From assembly GCA_041584755.1 (NCBI GenBank), contig JBFHDK010000017.1, positions 1-42,172 of the forward strand: a DNA stretch of 42,172 nt. The letters are read 5' to 3'. Both the position numbers and the translations under genes were made by a program. This DNA is from HB2-32-21 sp003448675. Lineage in GTDB: Bacteria; Pseudomonadota; Gammaproteobacteria; Pseudomonadales; Porticoccaceae. Under the pieces are notes generated by a model that ran no database searches, had not been told where the DNA came from, and saw only the letters and a list, made by a program, of their open reading frames with translations. Positions 1 through 8,335 of this stretch are shown here, in pieces (the first letter of the stretch is position 1; each line of letters begins with the position of its first letter).

Positions 1-83
1 ATTTGCTGACCGTCAACCAAGGCGCATACGCCGGAATCTTTAATCAGGTCGGCCTCGTCGCAAATAATATGTTCAATGCTCAT
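1..83 (-). CDS. nirD: NirD, nitrite reductase small subunit (N-terminal fragment)
   Basis: Only the first 27 codons are in the window; the gene continues beyond base 1. The start is the ATG at 83-81, and the readable protein begins MSIEHIICDEADLIKDSG, followed by a CALVDGQQ stretch. This resembles the start of the Rieske-like small subunit of assimilatory NADH-nitrite reductase. It lies 14 nt downstream of the nirB stop on the same strand, with a GGAGT-type ribosome site in the gap, so it is almost certainly co-translated with nirB. The assignment rests mainly on this position plus the short N-terminal match, since the Rieske-like core is outside the window. Confidence 0.8.
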   Translation of the reverse strand, partial: MSIEHIICDEADLIKDSGVCALVDGQQ

Positions 84-97
84 GTTAGTGACTCCTA

Positions 98-2638
98 TCA
101 GGCTGACTTGGCGATCAGGTTCAGTTTTTCATCTTCAGTGGCAGGGCGGCGTTGACCGCGTTCTTTAACAAATACCACGGCGCTGTCTTCGGCTTCGCTA
201 TTCACAAACTGACGGAAGCGCTTGAGCTTCTCTTCGTCGTTAATGGTGGTCTTCCATTCACACTGATAGGTGCCCACCACATGTGCCATTTGCTGTTCCA
301 GCTCTTCAGCAATGCCAAGCTTGTCTTCGATGATCACTTCGCGCAGGTAATCCAAACCGCCGTCCATGTTGTCCATCCAGGTGGAGGTGCGTTGCAGGCG
401 ATCAGCCGTACGCACGTAGAACATCAGGAAGCGATCGATGTATTTGATCAGGGTCTCTTTATCGAGATCGGTGGCGAACAGGTCCGCGTGGCGGGGTTTC
501 ATACCGCCGTTACCGCACACATAGAGGTTCCAGCCATTTTCCGTGGCGATTATGCCGAAGTCCTTGCTCTGGGCCTCGGCGCACTCACGGGTGCAACCGG
601 ATACCGCTGATTTGATTTTGTGGGGCGAGCGCAGGCCTTTGTAGCGGTGTTCGATTTCCAGGCTCAGGCTAACGCTGTCCTGCTGACCGTAGCGACACCA
701 GGTGCTGCCGACACAGCTTTTTACCGTGCGCAGGGCCTTACCGTAGGCATGGCCGGTTTCAAAGCCGGCATCGATAAGCTCCTTCCAGATTTCCGGCAGT
801 TGTTCCAGGCGCGCGCCAAACAGGTCGATGCGCTGGCCACCGGTGATTTTGGTGTAGAGCTGATATTTTTTCGCCACTTCACCCAGGACGATTAATTTTT
901 CCGGGGTGATTTCACCACCCGCAACACGTGGAACAATGGAGTAGGTGCCGTTTTTCTGCATATTGCCCAGATAACGGTCATTGGTGTCCTGAAGGCCCGC
1001 GTGTTTGGATTCGAGAATATAATCGTTCCAGCAGGAGGCGAGGATGGATGCGACCGTGGGCTTACAGATATCGCAGCCACGACCCTTTCCATGCTTGCTC
1101 AACAGGTCGGGGAAGCTTTTGATTTCCTCCACCCGCACCAGGTGATAAAGCGCCTGGCGGGTATAGGGAAAGTGTTCGCAGATATCGGTATTCACCTCCA
1201 GCCCCATTTTTTCCAGCTCGGCATTGAGCACTTGACCGACCAGGGCGTTACAGCCGCCGCAACTGGTGCCCGCTTTAGTGCAGGCTTTTAGCTCGCCCAG
1301 CTGGGTGGCGCCATCGGAGATGGCCTGGCACAGTGCTCCCTTGGTGACGTCATTACAGGAGCAGATCTGGGCGCTGTCAGGCAGCGCCTCGACACCGAGA
1401 CCGGTAGCGCCGCTGCCATCACGTTGGGGCAGAATCAGGGCATCGGGATATTCAGGCAGGGGAATATCGTTGAGGGTAAGTTGCAATAGGTTGCCGTAGT
1501 CCGTGGCGTCACCCACCAGCACCGCACCCAGTAAGCGATTGTTGGCTTCGTTAACGACAATCTTTTTGTAGATTTCTTCGGTGCCATCGATATACGTGTA
1601 GATTTTCGAGGCCGGGGTGTTGCCATGAGCATCACCGATACTGGCGACATCCACGCCCATCAGCTTCAGCTTGGTGCTCATATCCGCGCCGGCAAACTGA
1701 TTTTCCGTGTAACCGGCGATATGTTCGGCGCAGACCTGGGCCATTTTGTAACCGGGTGCTACCAGGCCAAAGATGCGTCCTTCCCAGAGCGCACACTCGC
1801 CGATGGCGTAAATGTCCGGGTCGGAGGTTTGGCAAAAGTTGTTGACTACGATGCCGCCACGCTCGCCGATTTCCAGACCGGAGCTTCGGGCCAGGCTGTC
1901 CTGGGGGCGGATACCCGCGGAAAACAACAGAACGTCGGTTTCGATGACATCGCCATCGGCAAAGGTCATTTTGTGGAAGTGCTCTTCGCCGTCTTCAATA
2001 TTCTGGGTATTTTTACCGGTATGAACCTGAACGCCCAGGTCTTCAATTTTCTTGCGCAGCATGGCGCCGCCACCGTCATCAATCTGGACAGCCATCAATC
2101 GCGGGGCAAACTCCACCACATGGGTGCTGAGGCCCAGATCTTTCAACGCCTTGGCGGCTTCGAGTCCTAATAAACCACCACCGATAACCACACCCACGGA
2201 GGCCTGAGCGCTGGCCGCGCGTATGGCTTCGAGATCTTCAATGGTGCGATAGACAAAGCAGTTATCCCGGTCATGGCCTGGAATCGGCGGCACAAAGGGA
2301 AAGGAACCTGTGGCCAGCACCAGCTTATCGTAACTCAAGATGTCACCCTGGGCGGAGCTGATGGTTTTCGCTTCGGTGTCAATGGTCTCGGCCCTGTCGC
2401 CGAGTCGGAGCGTAAAACCGCTTGCTTCAAAGAAGCCGTCTTCAACCAGCGACAGGTCTTCGGCGGAGCTACCGCTAAAGAATTCCGTCAGGTGTACCCG
2501 GTCATAGGCAGGGCGGGGTTCTTCACAAAAGACTGTAACATCCCAGGATTTTGATTCAGGGCTATCTGCAAAGGCCTGGAGGAATTTCTGTCCCACCATG
2601 CCGTTGCCAATCACGATGAGTGTTTGTCGGGTGCTCAA
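98..2638 (-). CDS. nirB: NirB, assimilatory NAD(P)H-nitrite reductase large subunit
   Basis: This cytoplasmic enzyme reduces nitrite to ammonium with six electrons from NAD(P)H. The 846-residue protein has the full family layout. An FAD/NAD-binding half (residues 1-300) carries GNGMVG near position 11 and GGGLLG near 153. A BFD-type [2Fe-2S] domain has ligands C426, C428, C460 and C463. A C-terminal sirohaem/[4Fe-4S] reductase domain has C642, C648, C682 and C686 (CX5C and CX3C). The start codon is TTG at 2638-2636, preceded by AAGGAAA at a good distance; no ATG fits as well. It leads a nirB-nirD operon and is transcribed away from the nitrate transporter at 3336. A sigma-54 type promoter and two leader hairpins precede it. 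Confidence 0.97.
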   Translation of the reverse strand: MSTRQTLIVIGNGMVGQKFLQAFADSPESKSWDVTVFCEEPRPAYDRVHLTEFFSGSSAEDLSLVEDGFFEASGFTLRLGDRAETIDTEAKTISSAQGDILSYDKLVLATGSFPFVPPIPGHDRDNCFVYRTIEDLEAIRAASAQASVGVVIGGGLLGLEAAKALKDLGLSTHVVEFAPRLMAVQIDDGGGAMLRKKIEDLGVQVHTGKNTQNIEDGEEHFHKMTFADGDVIETDVLLFSAGIRPQDSLARSSGLEIGERGGIVVNNFCQTSDPDIYAIGECALWEGRIFGLVAPGYKMAQVCAEHIAGYTENQFAGADMSTKLKLMGVDVASIGDAHGNTPASKIYTYIDGTEEIYKKIVVNEANNRLLGAVLVGDATDYGNLLQLTLNDIPLPEYPDALILPQRDGSGATGLGVEALPDSAQICSCNDVTKGALCQAISDGATQLGELKACTKAGTSCGGCNALVGQVLNAELEKMGLEVNTDICEHFPYTRQALYHLVRVEEIKSFPDLLSKHGKGRGCDICKPTVASILASCWNDYILESKHAGLQDTNDRYLGNMQKNGTYSIVPRVAGGEITPEKLIVLGEVAKKYQLYTKITGGQRIDLFGARLEQLPEIWKELIDAGFETGHAYGKALRTVKSCVGSTWCRYGQQDSVSLSLEIEHRYKGLRSPHKIKSAVSGCTRECAEAQSKDFGIIATENGWNLYVCGNGGMKPRHADLFATDLDKETLIKYIDRFLMFYVRTADRLQRTSTWMDNMDGGLDYLREVIIEDKLGIAEELEQQMAHVVGTYQCEWKTTINDEEKLKRFRQFVNSEAEDSAVVFVKERGQRRPATEDEKLNLIAKSA

Positions 2639-2654
2639 AATGTAATTTCCTTGG

Positions 2655-2685
2655 CAAGCCTAGTGGTCTAACCCAGTAGGACTTG
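2655..2685 (-). promoter_or_regulatory. Hairpin in the nirB leader just upstream of its ribosome site
   Basis: Read on the minus strand, CAAG pairs with CTTG, CCTA with TAGG and TGG with CCA. There is one bulged T, one C-C mismatch, and a six-base loop GTTAGA. The stem ends about 2 nt before the AAGGAAA ribosome site of nirB. No U tract follows, so it is not a terminator. It may be part of a leader recognised by NasT, but its loop does not have the A at position 1 and G at position 4 known for ANTAR targets. Confidence 0.5.
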
Positions 2686-2704
2686 TTGATAGTAAAGAGT
2701 TCGC

Positions 2705-2725
2705 GGCAGTGCTTGATGCGCTGCC
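2705..2725 (-). promoter_or_regulatory. First hairpin of the nirB leader
   Basis: GGCAG pairs with CTGCC around a small inner GC/GC stem with a C-A mismatch and an ATCAA loop. It lies just after the start point predicted from the sigma-54 type promoter at 2740-2756, and before the second hairpin at 2655-2685. A two-hairpin leader behind a sigma-54 promoter resembles NasR/NasT-controlled leaders, but the loop does not match the ANTAR rule, so the role is open. Confidence 0.35.
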
Positions 2726-2739
2726 CTCCACGGATCAAT

Positions 2740-2756
2740 TGCATAAAATGTGCCAG
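2740..2756 (-). promoter_or_regulatory. Sigma-54 (RpoN) type promoter of nirB
   Basis: The minus strand reads CTGGCAC-ATTTT-ATGCA, against the RpoN consensus TGGCAC-N5-TTGCA, with the invariant GG and GC at the required spacing. The predicted start is near 2729, giving a leader of about 90 nt before the TTG start of nirB. RpoN control fits a nitrogen-assimilation operon, which would need an NtrC-type activator. I saw no convincing paired NtrC site nearby. Confidence 0.7.
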
Positions 2757-3115
2757 CCTAATAAATGGGCTACATCCTTTGATGCCCCGCCTCGGGGCGG
2801 GCCATTGTCTTGAATTACCTAGTGGAATCCAGGTTTGCACTTGTTTTGCTCGTCAGCACTCGAATTCGCTGCGCAAAATTGGAACAGTTCGTGACTGCTA
2901 ATGGTGCAGGCCTGCTCAAGCTTGGGGCGTCGGGTGTATTTTACGCTTGGTTTGTCCAAACGCTGTACGACGGATTTCTCGATGAAACCACGACCTTGAT
3001 ACCCATTATCCGCCCTGGTGCTCCAGGAGCCTTCCTTATATAGCGAATCAAGCGCAGATCAGCGCCAAGGGGTGTTTTCACTTGCCTATGACACATATTT
3101 TTTCCAAACGAGGAG
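2757..3115. other. Spacer between the two divergent nitrate promoters
   Basis: I see no gene in this stretch. It contains a GC-rich inverted repeat at 2784-2798 (GCCCCG-CCT-CGGGGC) 28 bases upstream of the nirB promoter, and a single TGGTGCA half-site at 2902-2908 of the kind found in NtrC boxes. Neither is strong enough to call an operator. An activator serving both promoters would be expected to bind here. Confidence 0.4.
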
Positions 3116-3133
3116 TTGGCACAGGGGTTGCAA
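3116..3133 (+). promoter_or_regulatory. Sigma-54 (RpoN) promoter of the nitrate transporter
   Basis: TTGGCAC-AGGGG-TTGCAA matches the RpoN -24/-12 consensus at every conserved base, with GG at 3118-3119 and GC at 3130-3131. Transcription should begin near 3142-3145, leaving a leader of about 190 nt before the ATG at 3336. The leader contains alternative pairings (CCCG 3160-3163 with CGGG 3183-3186, or TGCTC 3164-3168 with GAGCA 3188-3192 followed by a short T run) and a small AGCCC/GGGCT stem at 3275-3293. They are too weak to call an attenuator. Confidence 0.85.
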
Positions 3134-3335
3134 AGGGCTTGCCCGGGGGACGTTGAATACCCGTGCTCGCTGATTGAGTGTTCGGGTGAGCAGGATTTTC
3201 GTGGCGGCTACAGTGAGTTGTTTGCCTGCATTTCTGCCTTTGGTGTTCGTTCCTTACCAGTATCAGTACTTAATAGCCCGGCATCCAAGGGCTGGCATAT
3301 CACCGTGCTTTATTGCCACATAGAAGGAATGAACC

Positions 3336-4811
3336 ATGTCCGAGAGATTGAATTTATTGTCCTTTAGCGGTCGGAACCAGATTCTGCATATGACCTGGTT
3401 CGCCTTCTTTTTAAGCTTCCTGGTCTGGTTTAACAGCGCCCCGGTGATGGTGTCGATACGCGAAACTTTCGGCCTCAGTGACGCCCAGGTGAAAATTCTG
3501 CTGACACTTAACGTGGCGCTCACCATTCCCGCCCGGATCATTGTCGGTATGCTGGTGGACAAATACGGGCCCAAGCTGATTTATTCATTGCTACTGGCCA
3601 GCGGTAGTTTTATCTGTTTTTTCTTTGCCTTCGCCCAGAGTTTCGAGACTTTGGCTGTTGCTCGCTTTTTGCTCGGCTTTATTGGGGCTGGTTTTGTGAT
3701 CGGTATTCGCATGATCGGCGAGTGGTTTCCCGCCAAGACGGTCGGTGTTGCCGAAGGCATTTACGGCGGCTGGGGTAACTTTGGCTCCGCTGCCGCGGCC
3801 ATGACTGTGCCACTGATCGCCGCTTGGTTTGGCGGCGATGATGGATGGCGCTGGGCGGTGGCGGCCACGGGTTGTCTGGCTTTGGTTTATTCGGTGGTTT
3901 ATTACTTTTCGGTGAGTAATACGCCCAAGGGCTCAACGTATTTCAAGCCAAAAAAAACCGGCGCCATGGAGGTGACCAGCAAGGGCGATTTCTATTTATA
4001 TGCATTCATGAATATCCCCATGTATGCGGCGCTAGCGGTTTTAACCTGGAAGCTGGGGCCGAGTAACCTTGCCTTGCTCGATGGGTTCGGGACTAATTTG
4101 GTGTATTGCGCGCTGATAGCCATGTTTGTCTACCAGTTCTGGCATATGTGGCAGGTCAACAAGCATGTGTTTACCGAGACAGTGCCCGAGATTCATCGTT
4201 ATCGCTTTAAGCAGGTAGCGGTCTTGAATGTGGCTTATTTCGTGACCTTTGGTTCCGAGCTGGCGGTGGTGTCTATGTTGCCTTTGTTCTTTTTTGACAC
4301 CTTCTCCGAATCCGGCATCACCCAGGCCCAGGCGGGGATGTTGGCGGCGGGCTATGCCTTTATGAACCTGGTGGCGCGTCCCATGGGTGGGGTGATCAGT
4401 GATAAGTTCAGTCGCAAGGGCACCATGTTGGTTCTACTGTGTGGGTTGATGGCGGGTTATTTCCTGTTGTCACGGGTTGATAGCAGCTGGTGGATACCCG
4501 CAGCCGTTATAGCCACGATGTTCTGTTCTTTCTTTGTCCAGGCTGGGGAGGGCGCGGTGTTCGCCATGGTGCCACTGATCAAACGTCGTATGACCGGGCA
4601 AATCGCTGGCATGACTGGCGCCTACGGCAATGTCGGTGCGGTGTGCTTCCTTACCGTGTTGTCTTTCGTGTCGCCTCAGGTGTTTTTTATGGTGATCGGC
4701 GGCTGCGCCGTGTTTGTCTGGGTCTTGGTAGCCATCTTTATGGATGAGCCGGATGGACATATCGCCGAAGTACTACCGGATGGAACAGTCGAACTGATTG
4801 AAGTGAGCTAG
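3336..4811 (+). CDS. nasA: NarK/NasA-family nitrate/nitrite transporter (MFS)
   Basis: This inner-membrane major-facilitator protein of 491 residues and about 12 membrane segments imports nitrate for assimilation. Both nitrate-signature regions are clear. The first is around residues 116-155 (GAGFVIGIRMIGEWFP, then GIYGGWGNFG), and the second around 404-441 (GEGAVFAMVPLIKRRMTG, then GAYGNVGAV). The MFS loop 2-3 motif GMLVDKYGPK is at 71-80. The ATG at 3336 follows AAGGA by about 8 nt. A sigma-54 promoter lies upstream, nirBD is divergent, and a kinase/phosphatase gene begins 32 nt downstream. The placement with nirBD argues for assimilation rather than respiration. Confidence 0.93.
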   Translation: MSERLNLLSFSGRNQILHMTWFAFFLSFLVWFNSAPVMVSIRETFGLSDAQVKILLTLNVALTIPARIIVGMLVDKYGPKLIYSLLLASGSFICFFFAFAQSFETLAVARFLLGFIGAGFVIGIRMIGEWFPAKTVGVAEGIYGGWGNFGSAAAAMTVPLIAAWFGGDDGWRWAVAATGCLALVYSVVYYFSVSNTPKGSTYFKPKKTGAMEVTSKGDFYLYAFMNIPMYAALAVLTWKLGPSNLALLDGFGTNLVYCALIAMFVYQFWHMWQVNKHVFTETVPEIHRYRFKQVAVLNVAYFVTFGSELAVVSMLPLFFFDTFSESGITQAQAGMLAAGYAFMNLVARPMGGVISDKFSRKGTMLVLLCGLMAGYFLLSRVDSSWWIPAAVIATMFCSFFVQAGEGAVFAMVPLIKRRMTGQIAGMTGAYGNVGAVCFLTVLSFVSPQVFFMVIGGCAVFVWVLVAIFMDEPDGHIAEVLPDGTVELIEVS

Positions 4812-4843
4812 GTCCACTGTTGTCTTGACGCTACACTGCCGCC

Positions 4844-6556
4844 ATGGGAGTTCAGGATTTGATTACCGTTGGCCAATATTCGGATCGCGGTGTTAAGGAG
4901 GAGAATCAGGACAGTTTTGGTGTTCTGGTTCCCGAAGACACGGCGATTCAGTACAAGGGCATCGTCGCGGTCATTGCCGATGGCGTCAGTGGCTGCGCAC
5001 AGGGCAAGGTAGCGAGCGAAACCAGCGCCAAGAGCCTGCTTAGCGACTATTACTGCACGCCAGATTCCTGGACGGTTAAAAGTTCGGTCGAAAAAGTGCT
5101 GCTGGCCACCAACCGCTGGCTTTACGGACAGGGTCAGCAGGTCACTCATAACAGTCACCGTGGATTGGCGACCACCCTTAGCGCCCTGGTGATTAAATCC
5201 TCAACGGCCCACCTGTTCCATATTGGCGATACGCGCATTTACCGTCTCAATGACCGGGAATTCGAACTGTTAACCCAGGATCACAGAGTTTGGGTGTCGG
5301 GGGAGAAGAACTATCTGACCCGCGCTTTGGGTATCGATCTACGCCTCGATATCGATTATCGAAAATTGCCGGTCCAGATCGGCGATATTTTTCTTCAGAC
5401 CACCGACGGGGTTTACGAGTTCGTCTCCGATGAAGTGATGCGCCAGCTGATTGATAGCCATCGAGATAACCTCGATAGAGCTGCACGGGAAATCACCCGC
5501 CTGGCTCTGGAAAACGGCAGCGACGACAACGTCAGTTGTCAGATTCTGCGCATCGATGACTTGCCGGGGCTGGGGGATGAGGCTTTTTACCAAAAACTTA
5601 CTGAGTTGCCATTTCCACCACCCTTGAGCGCCGGGATGATACTGGACGGCTATCGGGTGCTACGAGAAATTCACGCCAGCAAGCGCACTCAGGTCTACCT
5701 GGCCGAGGATACGGATACCGGCTCGCAGGTGGTGCTTAAAACGCCTTCGGTCAATTTTGAGGACGATCCCACCTATCTCGATTTATTCATGCATGAAGAG
5801 TGGGTGGGCAATCGTCTGAGCAGCAATCATGTATTGAAAGTGATAGAGCAACAGCGTCCCCGGCGCTTTCTGTATTACGTTTCCGAGTACATAGAAGGTA
5901 TCACCTTGCGTTCATGGATGCATGATCATCCCGAGTCCGACCTCAACGAGACGAGAGAGATCATTCAACAGCTGTCCCGCGGTCTGCTGGCTTTTCACAA
6001 ACTGGAAATGATTCATCAGGACCTGAAACCGGAAAATGTCATGATTGACAACCAGGGCACGGTGAAGATTATCGACTTCGGTTCCACCAAAATTGCCGGC
6101 GTGGAGGAAATTTCAAGCCCACTGGAGCGCCTGACCCTGCTCGGCACCAAGAATTATACGGCGCCGGAATACCTGCTGGGTCACCCCTGTTCGCCGCGCT
6201 CCGATATCTTTTCCCTGGGTGTGATCAGCTATGAAATGCTGACCGGCAAATTACCTTTCGGGGAAAAGTACGACGAGAGCTCTATCCATACGCTTGGTTA
6301 TACACCGGCGCGTCGTTGGGTTCCCGATCTGCCGATATGGGTGGATGGCGCGCTGGAAAAAGCCCTGCGCAAGAACCCAGAGCGCCGTTACGGTGAACTT
6401 TCGGAGTTTGTTCACGATCTGAGTAATCCCAATCCCGAGTTTTTGAGGGAAAAGCATGAACCCCTGCTGGTGCGTAACCCGCTTGCTTTCTGGCGTGGCC
6501 TGGCGGTAACAGCGCTTTTCCTAAACGTCCTGCTTGTCGCGAAGCTGGTATTTTGA
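4844..6556 (+). CDS. Bifunctional PP2C phosphatase / Ser-Thr protein kinase, membrane-anchored
   Basis: This 570-residue fusion combines two opposing activities. Residues 1-240 form a PP2C phosphatase: EENQD at 19-23, ADGVSG at 45-50, GDT at 128-130, TDGV at 187-190 and GSDDNVS at 225-231 carry the metal-binding acids. Residues 268-530 form a Hanks-type kinase with VVLK (K299), a HQDLKPEN catalytic loop (D393, K395, N398), DFG at 411-413 and APE at 440-442. The usual HRD is HQD here. A single hydrophobic segment at the very C terminus should tether it to the inner membrane with both domains inside. It starts 32 nt after the nitrate transporter and probably shares its mRNA. Such fusions recur beside nitrate-assimilation genes in Pseudomonas; the target is not shown by the sequence. 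Confidence 0.9.
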   Translation: MGVQDLITVGQYSDRGVKEENQDSFGVLVPEDTAIQYKGIVAVIADGVSGCAQGKVASETSAKSLLSDYYCTPDSWTVKSSVEKVLLATNRWLYGQGQQVTHNSHRGLATTLSALVIKSSTAHLFHIGDTRIYRLNDREFELLTQDHRVWVSGEKNYLTRALGIDLRLDIDYRKLPVQIGDIFLQTTDGVYEFVSDEVMRQLIDSHRDNLDRAAREITRLALENGSDDNVSCQILRIDDLPGLGDEAFYQKLTELPFPPPLSAGMILDGYRVLREIHASKRTQVYLAEDTDTGSQVVLKTPSVNFEDDPTYLDLFMHEEWVGNRLSSNHVLKVIEQQRPRRFLYYVSEYIEGITLRSWMHDHPESDLNETREIIQQLSRGLLAFHKLEMIHQDLKPENVMIDNQGTVKIIDFGSTKIAGVEEISSPLERLTLLGTKNYTAPEYLLGHPCSPRSDIFSLGVISYEMLTGKLPFGEKYDESSIHTLGYTPARRWVPDLPIWVDGALEKALRKNPERRYGELSEFVHDLSNPNPEFLREKHEPLLVRNPLAFWRGLAVTALFLNVLLVAKLVF

Positions 6557-6639
6557 TGTGGCTCTCCGGTTTGGCATAGCGGACGTTCGCAAGGTGATTG
6601 GCTAGCGGTCAATAGTGTTCTTAAACTCCCCCACTAGTG

Positions 6640-6669
6640 TTCAACTGAAAACATTACAAGCGGTATAAT
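6640..6669 (+). promoter_or_regulatory. Possible sigma-70 promoter of the carbonic anhydrase gene
   Basis: A perfect TATAAT lies at 6664-6669, with a poor -35 candidate TTCAAC 18 bp upstream at 6640-6645. It is in the 222-bp spacer after the kinase gene and would give a leader of about 100 nt. No clear terminator for the preceding operon was seen. Confidence 0.4.
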
Positions 6670-6778
6670 TGCCCGGGTCTCGCTCGCTTCATGCTCGCCT
6701 CGATAACGTATTGGTCGGGCAAGGGCAGGGCGTTGAAATCACTGGTTCAATCTAATCCGTCATCGGGAGTCATCAGTT

Positions 6779-7378
6779 TTGAGTAGCCTGCAGCATCTCT
6801 TGGACAATAACCGCCAATGGGCGCAATCCGTTAGCCGTGAAGAACCGGATTTTTTCAACCAGCTTTCACGCCAGCAAAGCCCTGAGTACCTGTGGATTGG
6901 TTGTTCGGATAGCCGTGTTCCCGCGACCCAGATTGTCAGTCTGGCACCAGGGGAGATATTCGTCCATCGCAACATTGCCAACGTGGTGGTGCATACCGAC
7001 CTTAATTGCCTGTCCGTGGTTCAGTACGCGGTGGAAGTGCTTAAGGTCAAACATATAATCGTCTGTGGCCACTACGGTTGCGGCGGTGTAAAAGCCGCGC
7101 TGGAAAACCAGGAGCACGGTCTTATCGACAACTGGTTGCGTCATATTCGCGATGTGCAGCGTTATCACGCCGACGAAATTGAACAATGCGCCAGTGACGA
7201 GGAAAAACTCAACCGGCTATGCGAGCGCAATGTGATGGAACAGGTGATGAATGTATGCAGCACTACCATCGTCCAGCAAGCCTGGCGCGCTGGACAGACG
7301 TTATCGGTTCACGGCTGGATTTACTCTATCGGCGATGGTCTGATTAAAGATCTGGGTGTTACTGCGTCCGGTCTATAG
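6779..7378 (+). CDS. can: Beta-class carbonic anhydrase
   Basis: This cytoplasmic zinc enzyme interconverts carbon dioxide and bicarbonate. The 199-residue protein has the full beta-class active site: C42, D44 and R46 in GCSDSRVP, then H98 and C101 in CGHYGCGGV. Length and motifs are normal for the family. The start is TTG at 6779, supported by GGGAG at 6765-6769. It stands alone between the nitrate operon and an exported methyltransferase-like protein. It could supply bicarbonate for carboxylation or pH control; nothing in the sequence ties it to nitrate use. Confidence 0.93.
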   Translation: MSSLQHLLDNNRQWAQSVSREEPDFFNQLSRQQSPEYLWIGCSDSRVPATQIVSLAPGEIFVHRNIANVVVHTDLNCLSVVQYAVEVLKVKHIIVCGHYGCGGVKAALENQEHGLIDNWLRHIRDVQRYHADEIEQCASDEEKLNRLCERNVMEQVMNVCSTTIVQQAWRAGQTLSVHGWIYSIGDGLIKDLGVTASGL

Positions 7379-7454
7379 GGTTTTTAGTCTTGCGTTAGCC
7401 GGATGCTAAAATCGAGAAAAGTAAACTAAACACTATAAAAATAGAGGAAAAAGC

Positions 7455-8216
7455 ATGAAAGCCAACAGGGTGATTTTGTTGTTTACTTTGTTGTCAGGCT
7501 TGTGTTCGCTAAGTCTGGCGCAAACTCTGGCTCCGGAAATTAACGCCGCACTTGCCCATACGGATCGCAGCGAGGCCGATCGGGCGCGCGATGAGGGGCG
7601 AAAGCCTGGCCAGGTGTTTGAGTTCTCCGGCATTAAAGCTGGGCAGACGGTGGTGGATCTGTTTTCCGGTGGCGGTTACTACACGGAAATACTAAGCCGC
7701 TTTGTGGGTGATGAAGGCAAGGTCATTGCCCACAACAACAGTACCTACATGAGTTATGTCGGTGACGAACTCAAGGTTCGTTACGGAGAACAACGCCTGG
7801 CCAACGTCCAGCAGGTGGTTCAGGAGGCCAATGACCTCGATGTTGGCGCTGATGTGGCCGATGCGGCGTTCCTGGTGCTAGCCTACCACGATATTTACTA
7901 CCAGGCGGAAGGCTGGCCCGCCATTGATAAAGATAAGTTTCTCGCCAATATTTATCGCGCTTTAAAACCGAATGCTACCCTGCTGGTGGTGGATCATCGC
8001 GCCAGGACTGGTGCACCGCCGGAAAGCGGTAACAATGTGCACCGCATAGACCCAGCGTTGGTGAGGCAGGGGCTCGAAGCAGCGGGTTTTATATTTGAGA
8101 AAGCGGCCGATTTTCTGAATAATCCCAATGACGATTTATTAAGTTCAGTATTTGAGCCGGCGATTCAGGGTAAAACCAGCCGCTTTGTGCATCTTTACCG
8201 TAAACCCGCGAACTGA
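7455..8216 (+). CDS. Exported class I SAM-dependent methyltransferase-like protein
   Basis: The 253-residue protein starts with a clear signal peptide (MKANR, a hydrophobic core, SLAQ near residue 23), so it should be periplasmic. The mature part has a Rossmann methyltransferase fold. Motif I is VVDLFSGGGYYTE (D68, G72-G74), an acidic strand end lies near ANDLDVGAD, and a LLVVDHRA strand occurs in the second half. It resembles the group annotated as predicted methyltransferases with signal peptides (COG4798). SAM is not known to be available in the periplasm, so the real ligand or activity is uncertain. The ATG is supported by GAGGAAA. Confidence 0.8.
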   Translation: MKANRVILLFTLLSGLCSLSLAQTLAPEINAALAHTDRSEADRARDEGRKPGQVFEFSGIKAGQTVVDLFSGGGYYTEILSRFVGDEGKVIAHNNSTYMSYVGDELKVRYGEQRLANVQQVVQEANDLDVGADVADAAFLVLAYHDIYYQAEGWPAIDKDKFLANIYRALKPNATLLVVDHRARTGAPPESGNNVHRIDPALVRQGLEAAGFIFEKAADFLNNPNDDLLSSVFEPAIQGKTSRFVHLYRKPAN

Positions 8217-8217
8217 A

Positions 8218-8238
8218 GCGACGGTCGTCGCGATTTTT
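8218..8238 (+). terminator. Probable intrinsic terminator after the methyltransferase gene
   Basis: GCGAC pairs with GTCGC around a GGTC loop (8218-8231), followed by GATTTTTAT. The stem is short but GC-rich and begins just after the stop codon. Confidence 0.5.
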
Positions 8239-8335
8239 ATCGAAAAAGGCGGCTATGGGCGAGGGTAGGGGGCCGAGTTGGGTAAACGGATCGCTGCTCG
8301 CTTAAGTCGCTAATGACTACCTGGCAATATAGACG

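Noticed and set aside
1625..2170. Plus-strand open frames opposite nirB
   Set aside because: They oppose conserved flavoprotein motifs of nirB and have no homology that I can recognise.
2902..2908. An NtrC binding site
   Set aside because: Only a half-site TGGTGCA is present; the partner half is not at the required distance.
2810..3043. A 77-codon open frame in the nirB-transporter spacer
   Set aside because: It has no ribosome site or motif and would cross the upstream region expected for the divergent promoters.
3194..3220. A G-U-rich hairpin with an ACAGTG hexaloop in the transporter leader
   Set aside because: The loop fits the ANTAR rule, but the stem has mostly G-U pairs and could be chance.
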